From Marinimicrobium sp050113635 (GTDB taxonomy: Bacteria; Pseudomonadota; Gammaproteobacteria; Pseudomonadales; Cellvibrionaceae): a stretch of 64,000 nucleotides of DNA. The first letter of the stretch is position 1, and each line of letters starts with the position of its first letter. The translations under genes and the position numbers were made by a program. The stretch spans positions 1-64,000 of the forward strand of contig NZ_JBNJLT010000005.1 in assembly GCF_050113635.1 (NCBI RefSeq), written 5' to 3'. Shown here in pieces: positions 1-7,043 of this stretch. Below the pieces are notes generated by a model, which was not told the DNA's origin, ran no database searches, and saw nothing but the letters and a program-made list of their open reading frames with translations.

Positions 1-88
1 GGTAGCCCAGTGATAGACTCTTGGAGGCATGGATGCCGACATGAAGCCCCCATGGATGGGTTTACGGCGAGTCTATCACTGGGCTACC
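1..88 (-). repeat. hairpin repeat, copy A (downstream of deaD)
   Basis: Bases 1-20 and 69-88 are exact reverse complements, so this stretch folds into a 20-bp stem closing a 48-nt loop. Positions 15-48 read on the minus strand match copy B (2358-2391) without mismatch over 34 nt, while the outer stem sequence is entirely different from copy B. The loop contains two small near-palindromes built on the motif CATCCATG. The element lies about 50 bp beyond the deaD stop codon and could act as a transcription end or RNA-stability structure, but there is no T-tract. It may extend left of the window. Confidence 0.85.
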
Positions 89-137
89 CCGTCCCTGCCG
101 GACCATCTACAGGCACCAAGAAATACATCAAAGCCTG

Positions 138-1976
138 CTAAACGTCTTTCTTCCCGCGATAGCCTTTGTTTTTCAAGTCGCGCTGGCGGACCTTGGCCTT
201 GGGCTTTTGCTTCGCATCAAACTTTCCGCTTTTGCCACTCTTTCCGGCGAACTTCCCGCCATCGCGTTTACCAGCCGGCTTCGGGCCGCGACGTTTGAAA
301 TCCGGTGCGTCATCCGCGCGCGGACCATTGTCTTCGGAAATGTTCAGAGGCCGGTTGCGCACGCGCACTTTTTTGAGCAACTGAAACACTTCCGGTGGCA
401 TGCCTTTTGGCAGGTCTACGGTTGAAAAGTCGTCGAATAATTTGATGTGGCCAATGTACTGGCTTTCAATGCCTGCTTCGTTGGCGATAGCGCCGACAAT
501 GTCTCCGGGGCGCACTTCATGGCTGCGGCCAACGTCCAGTCGATACCGTTGTAAATCCGAGTCGTTGGCACGGGGCTTGCGCGGTCTGTCCGCCTGCGCT
601 TCTCTTGCCAGCTTGTTTTTGCCCTTAGGGGCTTTGGCCGGTTTCAGCTCAGCAAACTTAACTTGCAGTGGGCGTTCTTTTTGCACCAGATACGCGAGCG
701 CCGAGGCGATTTCCTCCGGCGAATGATCGGTTTGGTGGCTGAAATCGGCCAGCAGGTCATTAAAAAAGCTCAGGTCGACACTGGAGTCAAAAACGTTCTT
801 GATGGATTGTTTGAACTGATCGATGCGATGCGCGGTAACGGCTTCGCCCGTAGGCAGTTCCATATGCTTGATAGGCTGGCGAGTGGCTTTTTCAATAACG
901 TACAGCAAACGCTTTTCACGAGGAGCCACAAACAGAATGGCCTTGCCGCTGCGCCCGGCACGCCCGGTACGACCAATGCGGTGGACGTACGCTTCGCTAT
1001 CATAAGGAATATCGTAGTTCAGTACGTGGCTGACACGCTCCACGTCGATACCTCGCGCTGCAACGTCGGTGGCAATGACGATATCGATCTTGCCACTTTT
1101 CAGGCGCTCAATGGTCCGCTCCCGCAGTTGCTGGTTCATATCACCATTCAGGGCGGCGGCGGCATAGCCTCTCGCTTCGAGCTTTTCGGCCAGTTCTACG
1201 GTGGCGTTTTTGGTGCGTGCGAAAATAATCATGCCGTCGAACGGCTCTACTTCCAGAATGCGTGTCAGGGCATCAAGCTTGTTCGTGCCACTGACCATCC
1301 AGTACACCTGCTCAATGTTATCGCCAGTGGATGTGCTGCTGGCAATTTTGATTTCCTGCGGATTGTTCAGGTACTGGTTGGCAACCTTGCGAATCTGGCT
1401 GGGCATAGTGGCCGAGAACAGCGCGGTTTGTCGTTCTTTCGGAGTGTGTTCGAGAATCCACTCCACATCGTCGATAAAGCCCATACGCAGCATTTCATCG
1501 GCTTCGTCCAGAACCAGGCTTTGCAAGTGGGAAAGATCGAGAGTGCCGCGGCGTAAATGATCCATAACGCGGCCCGGCGTTCCCACAATCACTTGTGCAC
1601 CGCGCTTGAGCTGACGCAGTTGCGCACCCATATCACCGCCGCCATAAATGGGGAGAACATGGAACTGGTTCAGTTTGCTCGCATAGCGCTGAAAGGCTTC
1701 CGCCACCTGAATTGCCAGCTCTCGGGTCGGTGCAAGGACCAGAATTTGTGGCGCACGTTGTTCCGGTTTAAAACGTGATAGCAAAGGTAGAGCGAAGGCG
1801 GCCGTTTTACCGGTGCCGGTTTGCGCCATGCCCACAATGTCTTTGCCTTCTAGCAGAGCCGGAATCGCGGCCGCCTGAATAGGAGAGGGCTGCTCGTAGC
1901 CAACGGACTGGATAGCTTCCAGCACCGCGTCGGAAAGACCCAGATCGGTAAAAAGCGGGAGGGTTTGTTCAGTCAT
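138..1976 (-). CDS. deaD: DEAD-box ATP-dependent RNA helicase DeaD/CsdA
   Basis: 612 aa. Unwinds RNA duplexes using ATP; the family acts in ribosome assembly, mRNA decay and cold adaptation. Visible motifs in order: Q-motif region near 9-34, Walker A AQTGTGKT (51-58), PTREL (83-87), DEAD (157-160), SAT (188-190), ARGID (308-312) and HRIGRTGR (332-339). A DbpA-type RNA-binding domain follows at about 480-550, and the last 60 residues are a Lys/Arg/Gly-rich tail. Length and C-terminal domain favour DeaD over RhlE or SrmB. The gene stands alone, with a long structured leader and a candidate promoter at 2239-2268. Start ATG at 1974-1976. Confidence 0.95.
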   Translation of the reverse strand: MTEQTLPLFTDLGLSDAVLEAIQSVGYEQPSPIQAAAIPALLEGKDIVGMAQTGTGKTAAFALPLLSRFKPEQRAPQILVLAPTRELAIQVAEAFQRYASKLNQFHVLPIYGGGDMGAQLRQLKRGAQVIVGTPGRVMDHLRRGTLDLSHLQSLVLDEADEMLRMGFIDDVEWILEHTPKERQTALFSATMPSQIRKVANQYLNNPQEIKIASSTSTGDNIEQVYWMVSGTNKLDALTRILEVEPFDGMIIFARTKNATVELAEKLEARGYAAAALNGDMNQQLRERTIERLKSGKIDIVIATDVAARGIDVERVSHVLNYDIPYDSEAYVHRIGRTGRAGRSGKAILFVAPREKRLLYVIEKATRQPIKHMELPTGEAVTAHRIDQFKQSIKNVFDSSVDLSFFNDLLADFSHQTDHSPEEIASALAYLVQKERPLQVKFAELKPAKAPKGKNKLAREAQADRPRKPRANDSDLQRYRLDVGRSHEVRPGDIVGAIANEAGIESQYIGHIKLFDDFSTVDLPKGMPPEVFQLLKKVRVRNRPLNISEDNGPRADDAPDFKRRGPKPAGKRDGGKFAGKSGKSGKFDAKQKPKAKVRQRDLKNKGYRGKKDV

Positions 1977-2238
1977 GATGTTAAAGCCTCAAATGCACTG
2001 GACGCGCGGCAGCCGGAGCAGCGGGAGAATGGGCGCGGCGTAACAGGGGTGTGTCGGGTTATCAGGGGGTGCGATCTCGGCAGGTCCGGAGCTTTATCGC
2101 GGCACGTTGATTGGGCGCTTGTCCGCTATGAGCGGTCGCCGGGCTGAAGTCATTCAGCCGAACATTCCTTGTCTGCTCAGCGCTGCCCTGTAACACCATT
2201 TCCCCAAACGCATAGAGGGCTTTACTGAAGAGGCGCGC
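1977..2238 (-). promoter_or_regulatory. long structured 5' leader of deaD
   Basis: About 255 nt separate the candidate deaD promoter from its start codon and contain no credible ORF. Two hairpins are visible: ccgct/agcgg at 2123-2135 and a 7-bp stem with 4-nt loop at 2142-2159 (ggctgaa/ttcagcc). Long 5' UTRs are known for E. coli csdA and other cold-shock mRNAs; the same role here is inferred. Confidence 0.45.
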
Positions 2239-2268
2239 AGTATAGGCGGTTTTTTGTACAGTTGCCAG
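2239..2268 (-). promoter_or_regulatory. candidate sigma-70 promoter of deaD
   Basis: On the minus strand, CTGGCA (2263-2268) and TATACT (2239-2244) are separated by 18 bp. The -10 is strong, the -35 only moderate (4 of 6). It would place the transcription start near 2232. Confidence 0.45.
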
Positions 2269-2304
2269 TGTTATTTGCTGTGGTGTTTACTGTGGGGGCT
2301 AGTG

Positions 2305-2418
2305 AGGCTCTGGGTGAGGAAGGCTGAGCTGAGACGCGCCGTGAATACTTCCCTGTAGGCTTCATGTCGGCATCCATGCCTCCAAGAGTCTCAGCCCAGC
2401 CTTCCTCACCCAGAGCCT
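2305..2418 (+). repeat. hairpin repeat, copy B (between deaD and HIT gene)
   Basis: Arms 2305-2335 and 2388-2418 are 31-nt inverted repeats with a single mismatch, enclosing a 52-nt loop. Positions 2358-2391 are identical to copy A (15-48, opposite strand). Only the innermost stem bases (agac/gagtct) are shared between copies; the rest of each stem is unique but self-complementary. The copies lie in inverted orientation on either side of deaD. Short ORFs that run through the element are not believable genes. Confidence 0.85.
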
Positions 2419-2462
2419 GTGCTCCGCAATGACCGGGGGAATGACCTGGCAGTGATTTGTAC

Positions 2463-2491
2463 TTGTGAATGTTTGATGCGTTGAGTGTTAT
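2463..2491 (+). promoter_or_regulatory. candidate promoter of HIT gene
   Basis: TTGTGA (2463-2468), 17 bp, TGTTAT (2486-2491): four of six consensus bases in each box, ending about 40 bp before the start codon. Confidence 0.35.
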
Positions 2492-2530
2492 GCTTTCATC
2501 CATCCGCTCATTGTTCGAAGGAGATAGTGT

Positions 2531-2956
2531 ATGGCCAGCGTTTTTACCAAAGTCATTTCCGGTGAGTTTCCCGGTCACTTTGTCTGGAAGGATGACAAAG
2601 CCGTGGTGTTTATGACCATCCAGCCCATTCGTGATGGCCATGTTTTGGTGGTGCCGCGTGAAGAGGTGGATCACTGGGATGACCTGCCTCCAGAGTTACT
2701 GGCTCATTTAACCCGCGTCAGTCAGAAGGTGACCAAGGCGTTGAAAGAAGCCTATCCCGCAAAACGGGTCGGGATGATGATTGCCGGACTGGAAGTGCCG
2801 CACACGCATATCCATCTGGTGCCACTGGATAATATGGGTGACTTGAGTTTTGATCACGCCCGCAACGCTGAGCCCGAGAGGCTGGCAGCGGCCGCGACCA
2901 AAATTCGCGAAGTGCTTCTGGCGCAGGGCCATGACGAAGCACGTGTCGACGGCTAG
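2531..2956 (+). CDS. HIT-family nucleotide-binding protein
   Basis: 141 aa, a single HIT domain. The signature HTHIHLV at residues 91-97 is the His-x-His-x-His active site used to hydrolyse or transfer nucleoside phosphates (as in Hint/HinT, an adenosine phosphoramidase). A good Shine-Dalgarno (gaaggag) lies 6-7 nt before the ATG. Monocistronic, convergent with the downstream GDT1 gene with an 18-bp gap. The exact substrate cannot be read from sequence; HinT is one possibility but the sequence looks more like the HIT branch with an N-terminal FxKxxxGE motif. Confidence 0.9.
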   Translation: MASVFTKVISGEFPGHFVWKDDKAVVFMTIQPIRDGHVLVVPREEVDHWDDLPPELLAHLTRVSQKVTKALKEAYPAKRVGMMIAGLEVPHTHIHLVPLDNMGDLSFDHARNAEPERLAAAATKIREVLLAQGHDEARVDG

Positions 2957-2974
2957 CCCCTGGAACAAGAGCCC

Positions 2975-3547
2975 CTAGAACATTTGTCCGTTCGCATGCA
3001 CCAGGGTCAACACCGCCAGGACAACAAACAACACAAAAGCGCCGATGCGAGTGTATTTGAGCGGGATTCGGTCCATTAGCCAGCGCCCGGCGAACAATAC
3101 CGGCACGTTGGCCAGCAGCATACCGACGGTGGTGCCGATCACCACCATGAGAAACGCGTCGAACTTGGCGGCAAGCACGACGGTGGCCACTTGGGTTTTA
3201 TCGCCGATTTCAGCGAGGAAGAACAAAATCAGGGTCGCAATGAATGGGCCGTATTGGTGGAAGCGTCCAGGCTCGTCGTCGGCTTTGTCGGGGATGAGCG
3301 TCCACAACGCGACCAAAAGGAAACTGGCTGCGATGATCCAGGGTACCCAATTGGCGGGAATCACCGAGGATAACCAGCCTCCCAGCCAGGCGGACAGTGC
3401 GTGGTTAATAAGGGTGGCTACCAGTATGCCCGCCGCAATGGGGTAGGGGCGGTGGTAGCGGGAGATCAGCAGCAGGGCGAGCAGTTGGGTTTTATCGCCG
3501 ATTTCTGCCAGGGCAACGGCGAGGGTAGAGCCAAGCAACGCTTCCAT
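2975..3547 (-). CDS. GDT1/TMEM165 (UPF0016) manganese/calcium exporter
   Basis: 190 aa integral membrane protein with six predicted hydrophobic helices arranged as two repeats. Each repeat carries the family signature EIGDKTQ (15-21 and 113-119), which forms the cation path. Members export Mn2+ or exchange Ca2+/Mn2+ for protons. An upstream in-frame ATG at 3691 would fall inside the riboswitch, so the ATG at 3545-3547, directly before the first helix, is chosen. The Mn2+ riboswitch and strong promoter upstream support manganese efflux as the job here (MneA-like role inferred). Confidence 0.9.
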   Translation of the reverse strand: MEALLGSTLAVALAEIGDKTQLLALLLISRYHRPYPIAAGILVATLINHALSAWLGGWLSSVIPANWVPWIIAASFLLVALWTLIPDKADDEPGRFHQYGPFIATLILFFLAEIGDKTQVATVVLAAKFDAFLMVVIGTTVGMLLANVPVLFAGRWLMDRIPLKYTRIGAFVLFVVLAVLTLVHANGQMF

Positions 3548-3611
3548 TGTAATAAACGTCCGGGCGGGGCTGTTCACCAGAGATACACACGCCGCCCCGC
3601 CGGGAAAAGCG

Positions 3612-3745
3612 TCTGTATCCCAGGTCTCATCAGCCCGGCCCGTGCGGTGAGGACCGCTGGGCGGGTGCTGCTGCCATGCGCTGTGGCGCAATTATGTTGA
3701 CAACAGCGTCGTCAGTAGGACGACCGATTACTCCCCCGAGAAGAG
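3612..3745 (-). promoter_or_regulatory. yybP-ykoY manganese riboswitch
   Basis: On the minus strand the conserved family blocks occur in order: GGGGGAGTA (3729-3737), GTCAACATA (3693-3701) and GATGAGACC (3623-3631), matching the L1/L3 metal-binding loops of the class. The segment starts right at the expected transcription start of the promoter at 3753-3781. Downstream, ggcggggc (3563-3570) can pair with gccccgcc (3594-3601), a likely expression-platform hairpin ending 15 nt before the GDT1 start codon. The family turns on Mn2+ exporter genes when Mn2+ is high. Confidence 0.85.
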
Positions 3746-3752
3746 AGTCGGT

Positions 3753-3781
3753 ATTTTATGGAGCCGTGGTCAGGCTGTCAA
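3753..3781 (-). promoter_or_regulatory. sigma-70 promoter of riboswitch/GDT1 transcript
   Basis: TTGACA (3776-3781) and TAAAAT (3753-3758) on the minus strand with exactly 17 bp between them. The predicted start is about 3746, one or two bases before the riboswitch aptamer. Confidence 0.75.
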
Positions 3782-3824
3782 ATGCGCCAACGGTTGGTGA
3801 AAGCGTTTTCCGGCTGAACGACAC

Positions 3825-4343
3825 TTAATAACCACCGGCGTCCGCGCCACCGTAGGGTACTTCGGGGCGATAGGGCTCGATAATCTCCAAAGCGTCGTCA
3901 TACACACGCTGTACGCTGGGCTTCAGACCGGCCTCCATTCGACGGGAGAGCATGGTGATCGGAAACAGGCATTGGCGGGTGCCGTCGACGCACAACGCGC
4001 GGCTGCGGCCACGATTATCCTCGTAAACCTTCCATTTCAGATCATCGACTTCACTGGCCATGATATTACCCAGCACAGCGCCGAGGGCTTGAAGCTGCAG
4101 CCGGTCGTCGTTGTCGATTAGCCCGCGGTCAATAATTCGTTGCAACGTGTCAAGGTCGGATTTGTCGCCGCGAATGGGCACGCCAAAATTCGCTTGTGCC
4201 AGTTTCGCGACGCTGTCCACTTGCTGAGCCATGTGATTGCGATCCATCCAGGCAAAATCAGAGATTGTGGCATTTGGGTTTTGGGCCGAAACCATGCTGG
4301 CAAAAAGCAGCAACACATAAAAAGTAATAACATTACGGCTCAT
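3825..4343 (-). CDS. secreted DUF3806 protein
   Basis: 172 aa. Residues 1-20 are a signal peptide ending at VSAQ, so the protein is exported to the periplasm. The middle (about 85-150) resembles DUF3806, a small domain of unknown function, with the run ALGAVLGNIM and a W-x-V-Y-E-D segment. Its start overlaps the end of the upstream FMN oxidoreductase gene by 11 bp, implying translational coupling. No enzymatic motif is visible. Confidence 0.75.
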   Translation of the reverse strand: MSRNVITFYVLLLFASMVSAQNPNATISDFAWMDRNHMAQQVDSVAKLAQANFGVPIRGDKSDLDTLQRIIDRGLIDNDDRLQLQALGAVLGNIMASEVDDLKWKVYEDNRGRSRALCVDGTRQCLFPITMLSRRMEAGLKPSVQRVYDDALEIIEPYRPEVPYGGADAGGY

Positions 4344-5901
4344 GAGATACCTCTTGGAGCTTGGGGGACGAATCTTCTAGGTGAGGGTTCGGATCATTTC
4401 CATCTTCTATCAGAGTAACGGGTTCGGGGTAGAGTTCATCCAAGGGTTTCGACAACCCGGATTGCAACACCATATGGACATGACGGCGGCGCAGCAGGCG
4501 CGGTTCGGGAACCCCACAGGCGTGGGCGATCAGTCCGACGCTGTAGGTGAGGTTGCGCTGGTAGTGAGCGACCCGCTCGGCTTTATTGGTGGGATCGAGT
4601 CCGCGTTGCAGCTTTGGGTTGTGGGTGGTAACGCCGGTAGGACAGGTGTTTTCGTGGCACTGCATGGCCTGGATACACCCCAGAGAAAACATAAAACCCC
4701 GGGCGCTATTGATGAAATCGGCACCGCAGGCCAAAGCCCAGGCGACCATAGAGGGATTGACCAGTTTGCCGGAGGCGATGATCTTAATACGCTCTTTAAG
4801 GCCCGCTTCGTGCAGCAGGTCACACAGCCACGGCAGGCTTTCTTTAAGCGGAAGACCAACATAGTCCATGAGTGGCTGGGGCGCGGCTCCGGTGCCGCCG
4901 TCGGCACTGTCCAGGGTGATGAAGTCGGGTGCCTGGTCTTCACCTCGGCGATGGATTTCCGCGACCAGATCGCGCAACCATTGCTTGTCTCCCAGTACCG
5001 TTTTAAAACCCACGGGTTTGCCGGTGACTTCCCGGATATGAGCGATTCGATCCAACAAATCTTCCACGGAGCGAATGTCGGGGTGGCCGTTCGGGCTAAT
5101 TGACGGGTGACCTTCCGGGATGCCGCGAATGGCAGCGACTTCGGCGGAGACCTTTTCCGCCGGTAAAATACCGCCCTTACCGGGTTTGGCCCCTTGGCTG
5201 AGTTTGATTTCGAACATTTTGATGGCGCTTTTTTCGGCCAGGAATGCCAGACGCTCATCCGACAACCGGCCTTCGGCATCGCGGGCACCGTACTTGGCGG
5301 TTCCCAACTGGAAAATCAGGTCGCAGCCTCCCTCCTCGTGGTAGGAAGACAAGCCGCCTTCGCCAGTGTTGAGCCAGCAACCCGTCTTGGCCGCGCCTCG
5401 AGAGAGGGCACGCACGGCGGGTCGGGAGAGAGCGCCGTAGCTCATTCCCGAGATGTGGAAAAATTCCCGGGTGGTATAAGGGTGTCGACAAAAAGGGCCG
5501 ACCGTCACCGAAGATGAGTGTGCCGCGTCCTGTTCCAGGGTTGGAAACGCGGAGTTTAAAAACAGTACCGTCCCCGGTGGGTTGAGGTCGCGAGTGGAAC
5601 CAAAGGCGAGGTTTAAATCGAGGTTTTTCGCTGCACGATAAACCCAGGTACGCTCGGCCCGGTTGAACGGCATCTCCTCGCGGTCCATTGCGAAAAAATA
5701 TTGGCGGAAAAACTCACCGAGATGCTCGAACCAGTAGCGAAAGCGGCCAATAACGGGATAATTGCGACGGATGGCGTGCTGGCGCTGGGTGACATCCACA
5801 ATGTACATCGCGGCGATCACCAGTAGGCCCACCCCGATAAGAGTCACAAAAATCAGCACCATTACCGTGAGCAGTTTCAGGGCGAATACGTCGTCAAACA
5901 T
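4333..5901 (-). CDS. membrane-anchored FMN-binding glutamate synthase-family protein
   Basis: 522 aa from the ATG at 5899-5901 (an in-frame TTG lies 18 nt upstream). One or two hydrophobic helices occupy residues 5-40; the rest is the FMN/Fe-S central domain of glutamate synthase (GltB), with NTGEGG, GAKPGKGG and SADGGTGAAP motifs and a late Cys cluster (CIQAMQCHENTCPTG). It lacks the glutaminase and GXGXG domains, so it is a stand-alone GltS-like flavoprotein, not a full glutamate synthase. The substrate is unknown. Overlaps the DUF3806 gene; divergent from the AsmA-like gene. Confidence 0.85.
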   Translation of the reverse strand: MFDDVFALKLLTVMVLIFVTLIGVGLLVIAAMYIVDVTQRQHAIRRNYPVIGRFRYWFEHLGEFFRQYFFAMDREEMPFNRAERTWVYRAAKNLDLNLAFGSTRDLNPPGTVLFLNSAFPTLEQDAAHSSSVTVGPFCRHPYTTREFFHISGMSYGALSRPAVRALSRGAAKTGCWLNTGEGGLSSYHEEGGCDLIFQLGTAKYGARDAEGRLSDERLAFLAEKSAIKMFEIKLSQGAKPGKGGILPAEKVSAEVAAIRGIPEGHPSISPNGHPDIRSVEDLLDRIAHIREVTGKPVGFKTVLGDKQWLRDLVAEIHRRGEDQAPDFITLDSADGGTGAAPQPLMDYVGLPLKESLPWLCDLLHEAGLKERIKIIASGKLVNPSMVAWALACGADFINSARGFMFSLGCIQAMQCHENTCPTGVTTHNPKLQRGLDPTNKAERVAHYQRNLTYSVGLIAHACGVPEPRLLRRRHVHMVLQSGLSKPLDELYPEPVTLIEDGNDPNPHLEDSSPKLQEVSHEP

Positions 5902-6033
5902 AAGTGGCGGGGGCTCCAATCAGCCGTAAAGTTGGCGCAAGGTTGTCGAGATCGCTATGATAAGGGTTTTGGCGGCCACGAGCCACGTTGTACTCCGTCA
6001 GTTTATTGTGTTGGTTAGCGTGAGGGATGCTTA

Positions 6034-6786
6034 ATGAAAGCGATAAAAATCTTACTCAGTATTATAGTCGCCCTGGTAGTGGTGGTTGCCATTGTCGTGG
6101 TTATCGGGTTGCGCAATCTGGACACGTTGGTGGAGGCGGCCATTGAGTCGGTCGGCCCCATGGTCACCAAAACCGATGTTCAGGTGGATAGCGTGCATAT
6201 CGAACTGACTGAGGGGCGTGGCGAAATTCGGGGGCTGAGTGTGGCCAATCCGGAGGGCTTCTCCAGTGACCCGATTTTGCGGGTTGGGAACGTGGTGCTG
6301 GATATCCTGCCGGGCTCCATTACCGAGGATGTCGTGGTCGTAGAAGAGATTACGGTGGACGGCGCGCAATTAAATGCTGAGCATCGCGACCTCACGCAAA
6401 TCAACCTCAAAACCATGCTGGACCAGATGCGCCCTGAGGCTCAGGAGGAGCCGAAATCCACGACCGCCAGCCCGGATGTGCGCTTTATGGTGGAGCGCCT
6501 GTCGTTTACCAACGCCAGTTTGAACCTGAGTTCGGATGAGTTTGGGGAGCGGGAGTTGACCATGCGTGACCTGGAGCTGAATAATCTCGGCGATCGGGAG
6601 AAGGGGCTGACTCCAGCGCAGTTGACACGGGCGCTGCTTGATCCGCTGTTGCAGGCCGCGCGAGAGCGAGTAGAAGAGGAGGTGCGTTCCGAGGCGGAGG
6701 GGGCTCTGAAAAAAGAGCTGGAAGACCGTCTCTCTGACGAAGACAAAGAAAAAGTCGACGCCGTCCGATCGTTACTGGGTCAGTAG
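6034..6786 (+). CDS. AsmA-like membrane-anchored protein
   Basis: 250 aa. A single N-terminal membrane helix (about 5-26, mostly Val/Ile) is followed by a periplasmic beta-rich region resembling the start of AsmA/DUF748 proteins, with alternating hydrophobic strands such as VDSVHIEL and LTMRDLEL. The last 60 residues are a charged amphipathic helix. Far shorter than AsmA itself. Function unknown; AsmA relatives are linked to lipid transport and outer membrane assembly. Monocistronic; followed by a GC-rich hairpin. Confidence 0.65.
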   Translation: MKAIKILLSIIVALVVVVAIVVVIGLRNLDTLVEAAIESVGPMVTKTDVQVDSVHIELTEGRGEIRGLSVANPEGFSSDPILRVGNVVLDILPGSITEDVVVVEEITVDGAQLNAEHRDLTQINLKTMLDQMRPEAQEEPKSTTASPDVRFMVERLSFTNASLNLSSDEFGERELTMRDLELNNLGDREKGLTPAQLTRALLDPLLQAARERVEEEVRSEAEGALKKELEDRLSDEDKEKVDAVRSLLGQ

Positions 6787-6794
6787 TCAGTTCG

Positions 6795-6815
6795 GGGCCG
6801 CCCTTCGGGCGGCCC
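6795..6815 (+). terminator. hairpin after AsmA-like gene
   Basis: A perfect 9-bp stem, gggccgccc / gggcggccc, with a 3-nt loop begins 9 bp after the stop codon. There is no U-tract, so it may protect the transcript end or be only a weak terminator. Confidence 0.5.
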
Positions 6816-6843
6816 AAGCCACGTTTCATGCGCTCGCCCCTTT

Positions 6844-6900
6844 CTGTTAGTCCCGATCTTTGCTGTTAGTCCCCATCTCCGCTGTTAGTCGCCATCTCCG
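6844..6900 (+). repeat. three tandem 19-bp repeats upstream of mannanase
   Basis: Three units beginning ctgttagtc start at 6844, 6863 and 6882, each exactly 19 bp and differing at a few positions. They lie 140-200 bp before the mannanase start and end next to aaagcgct, a LacI-family-like half site. Confidence 0.8.
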
Positions 6901-6956
6901 TTAAAGCGCTCCCCCTCGACGCTCAGGCCCTCATCGGGAGGGGTACCCATTCATAC

Positions 6957-6976
6957 TGTAACCGATTACAATCGGT
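6957..6976 (+). promoter_or_regulatory. palindromic operator candidate upstream of mannanase
   Basis: TGTAACCGATTACA (6957-6970) is near-palindromic, and the overlapping accgatt-ac-aatcggt (6961-6976) is a second inverted repeat with 7-bp arms. A central CG in an imperfect palindrome is typical of LacI/PurR-family operators that control glycan-use genes. Which regulator binds is not known; no LacI-family gene is in the window. Confidence 0.5.
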
Positions 6977-7043
6977 GGGTTGTAGACCTGCGTACTCACA
7001 TACCCGCATACCCACATAAAGATCGATAATAGGCCGACATTTG

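Noticed and set aside
663..1556. 297-codon frame opposite deaD
   Set aside because: Shadow of the helicase gene with no known domain; the same holds for 26000-26977 opposite leuC.
2222..2674. 150-codon minus-strand ORF over repeat copy B and the HIT start
   Set aside because: It runs through the hairpin repeat and the start of a well-supported HIT gene; low-complexity translation.
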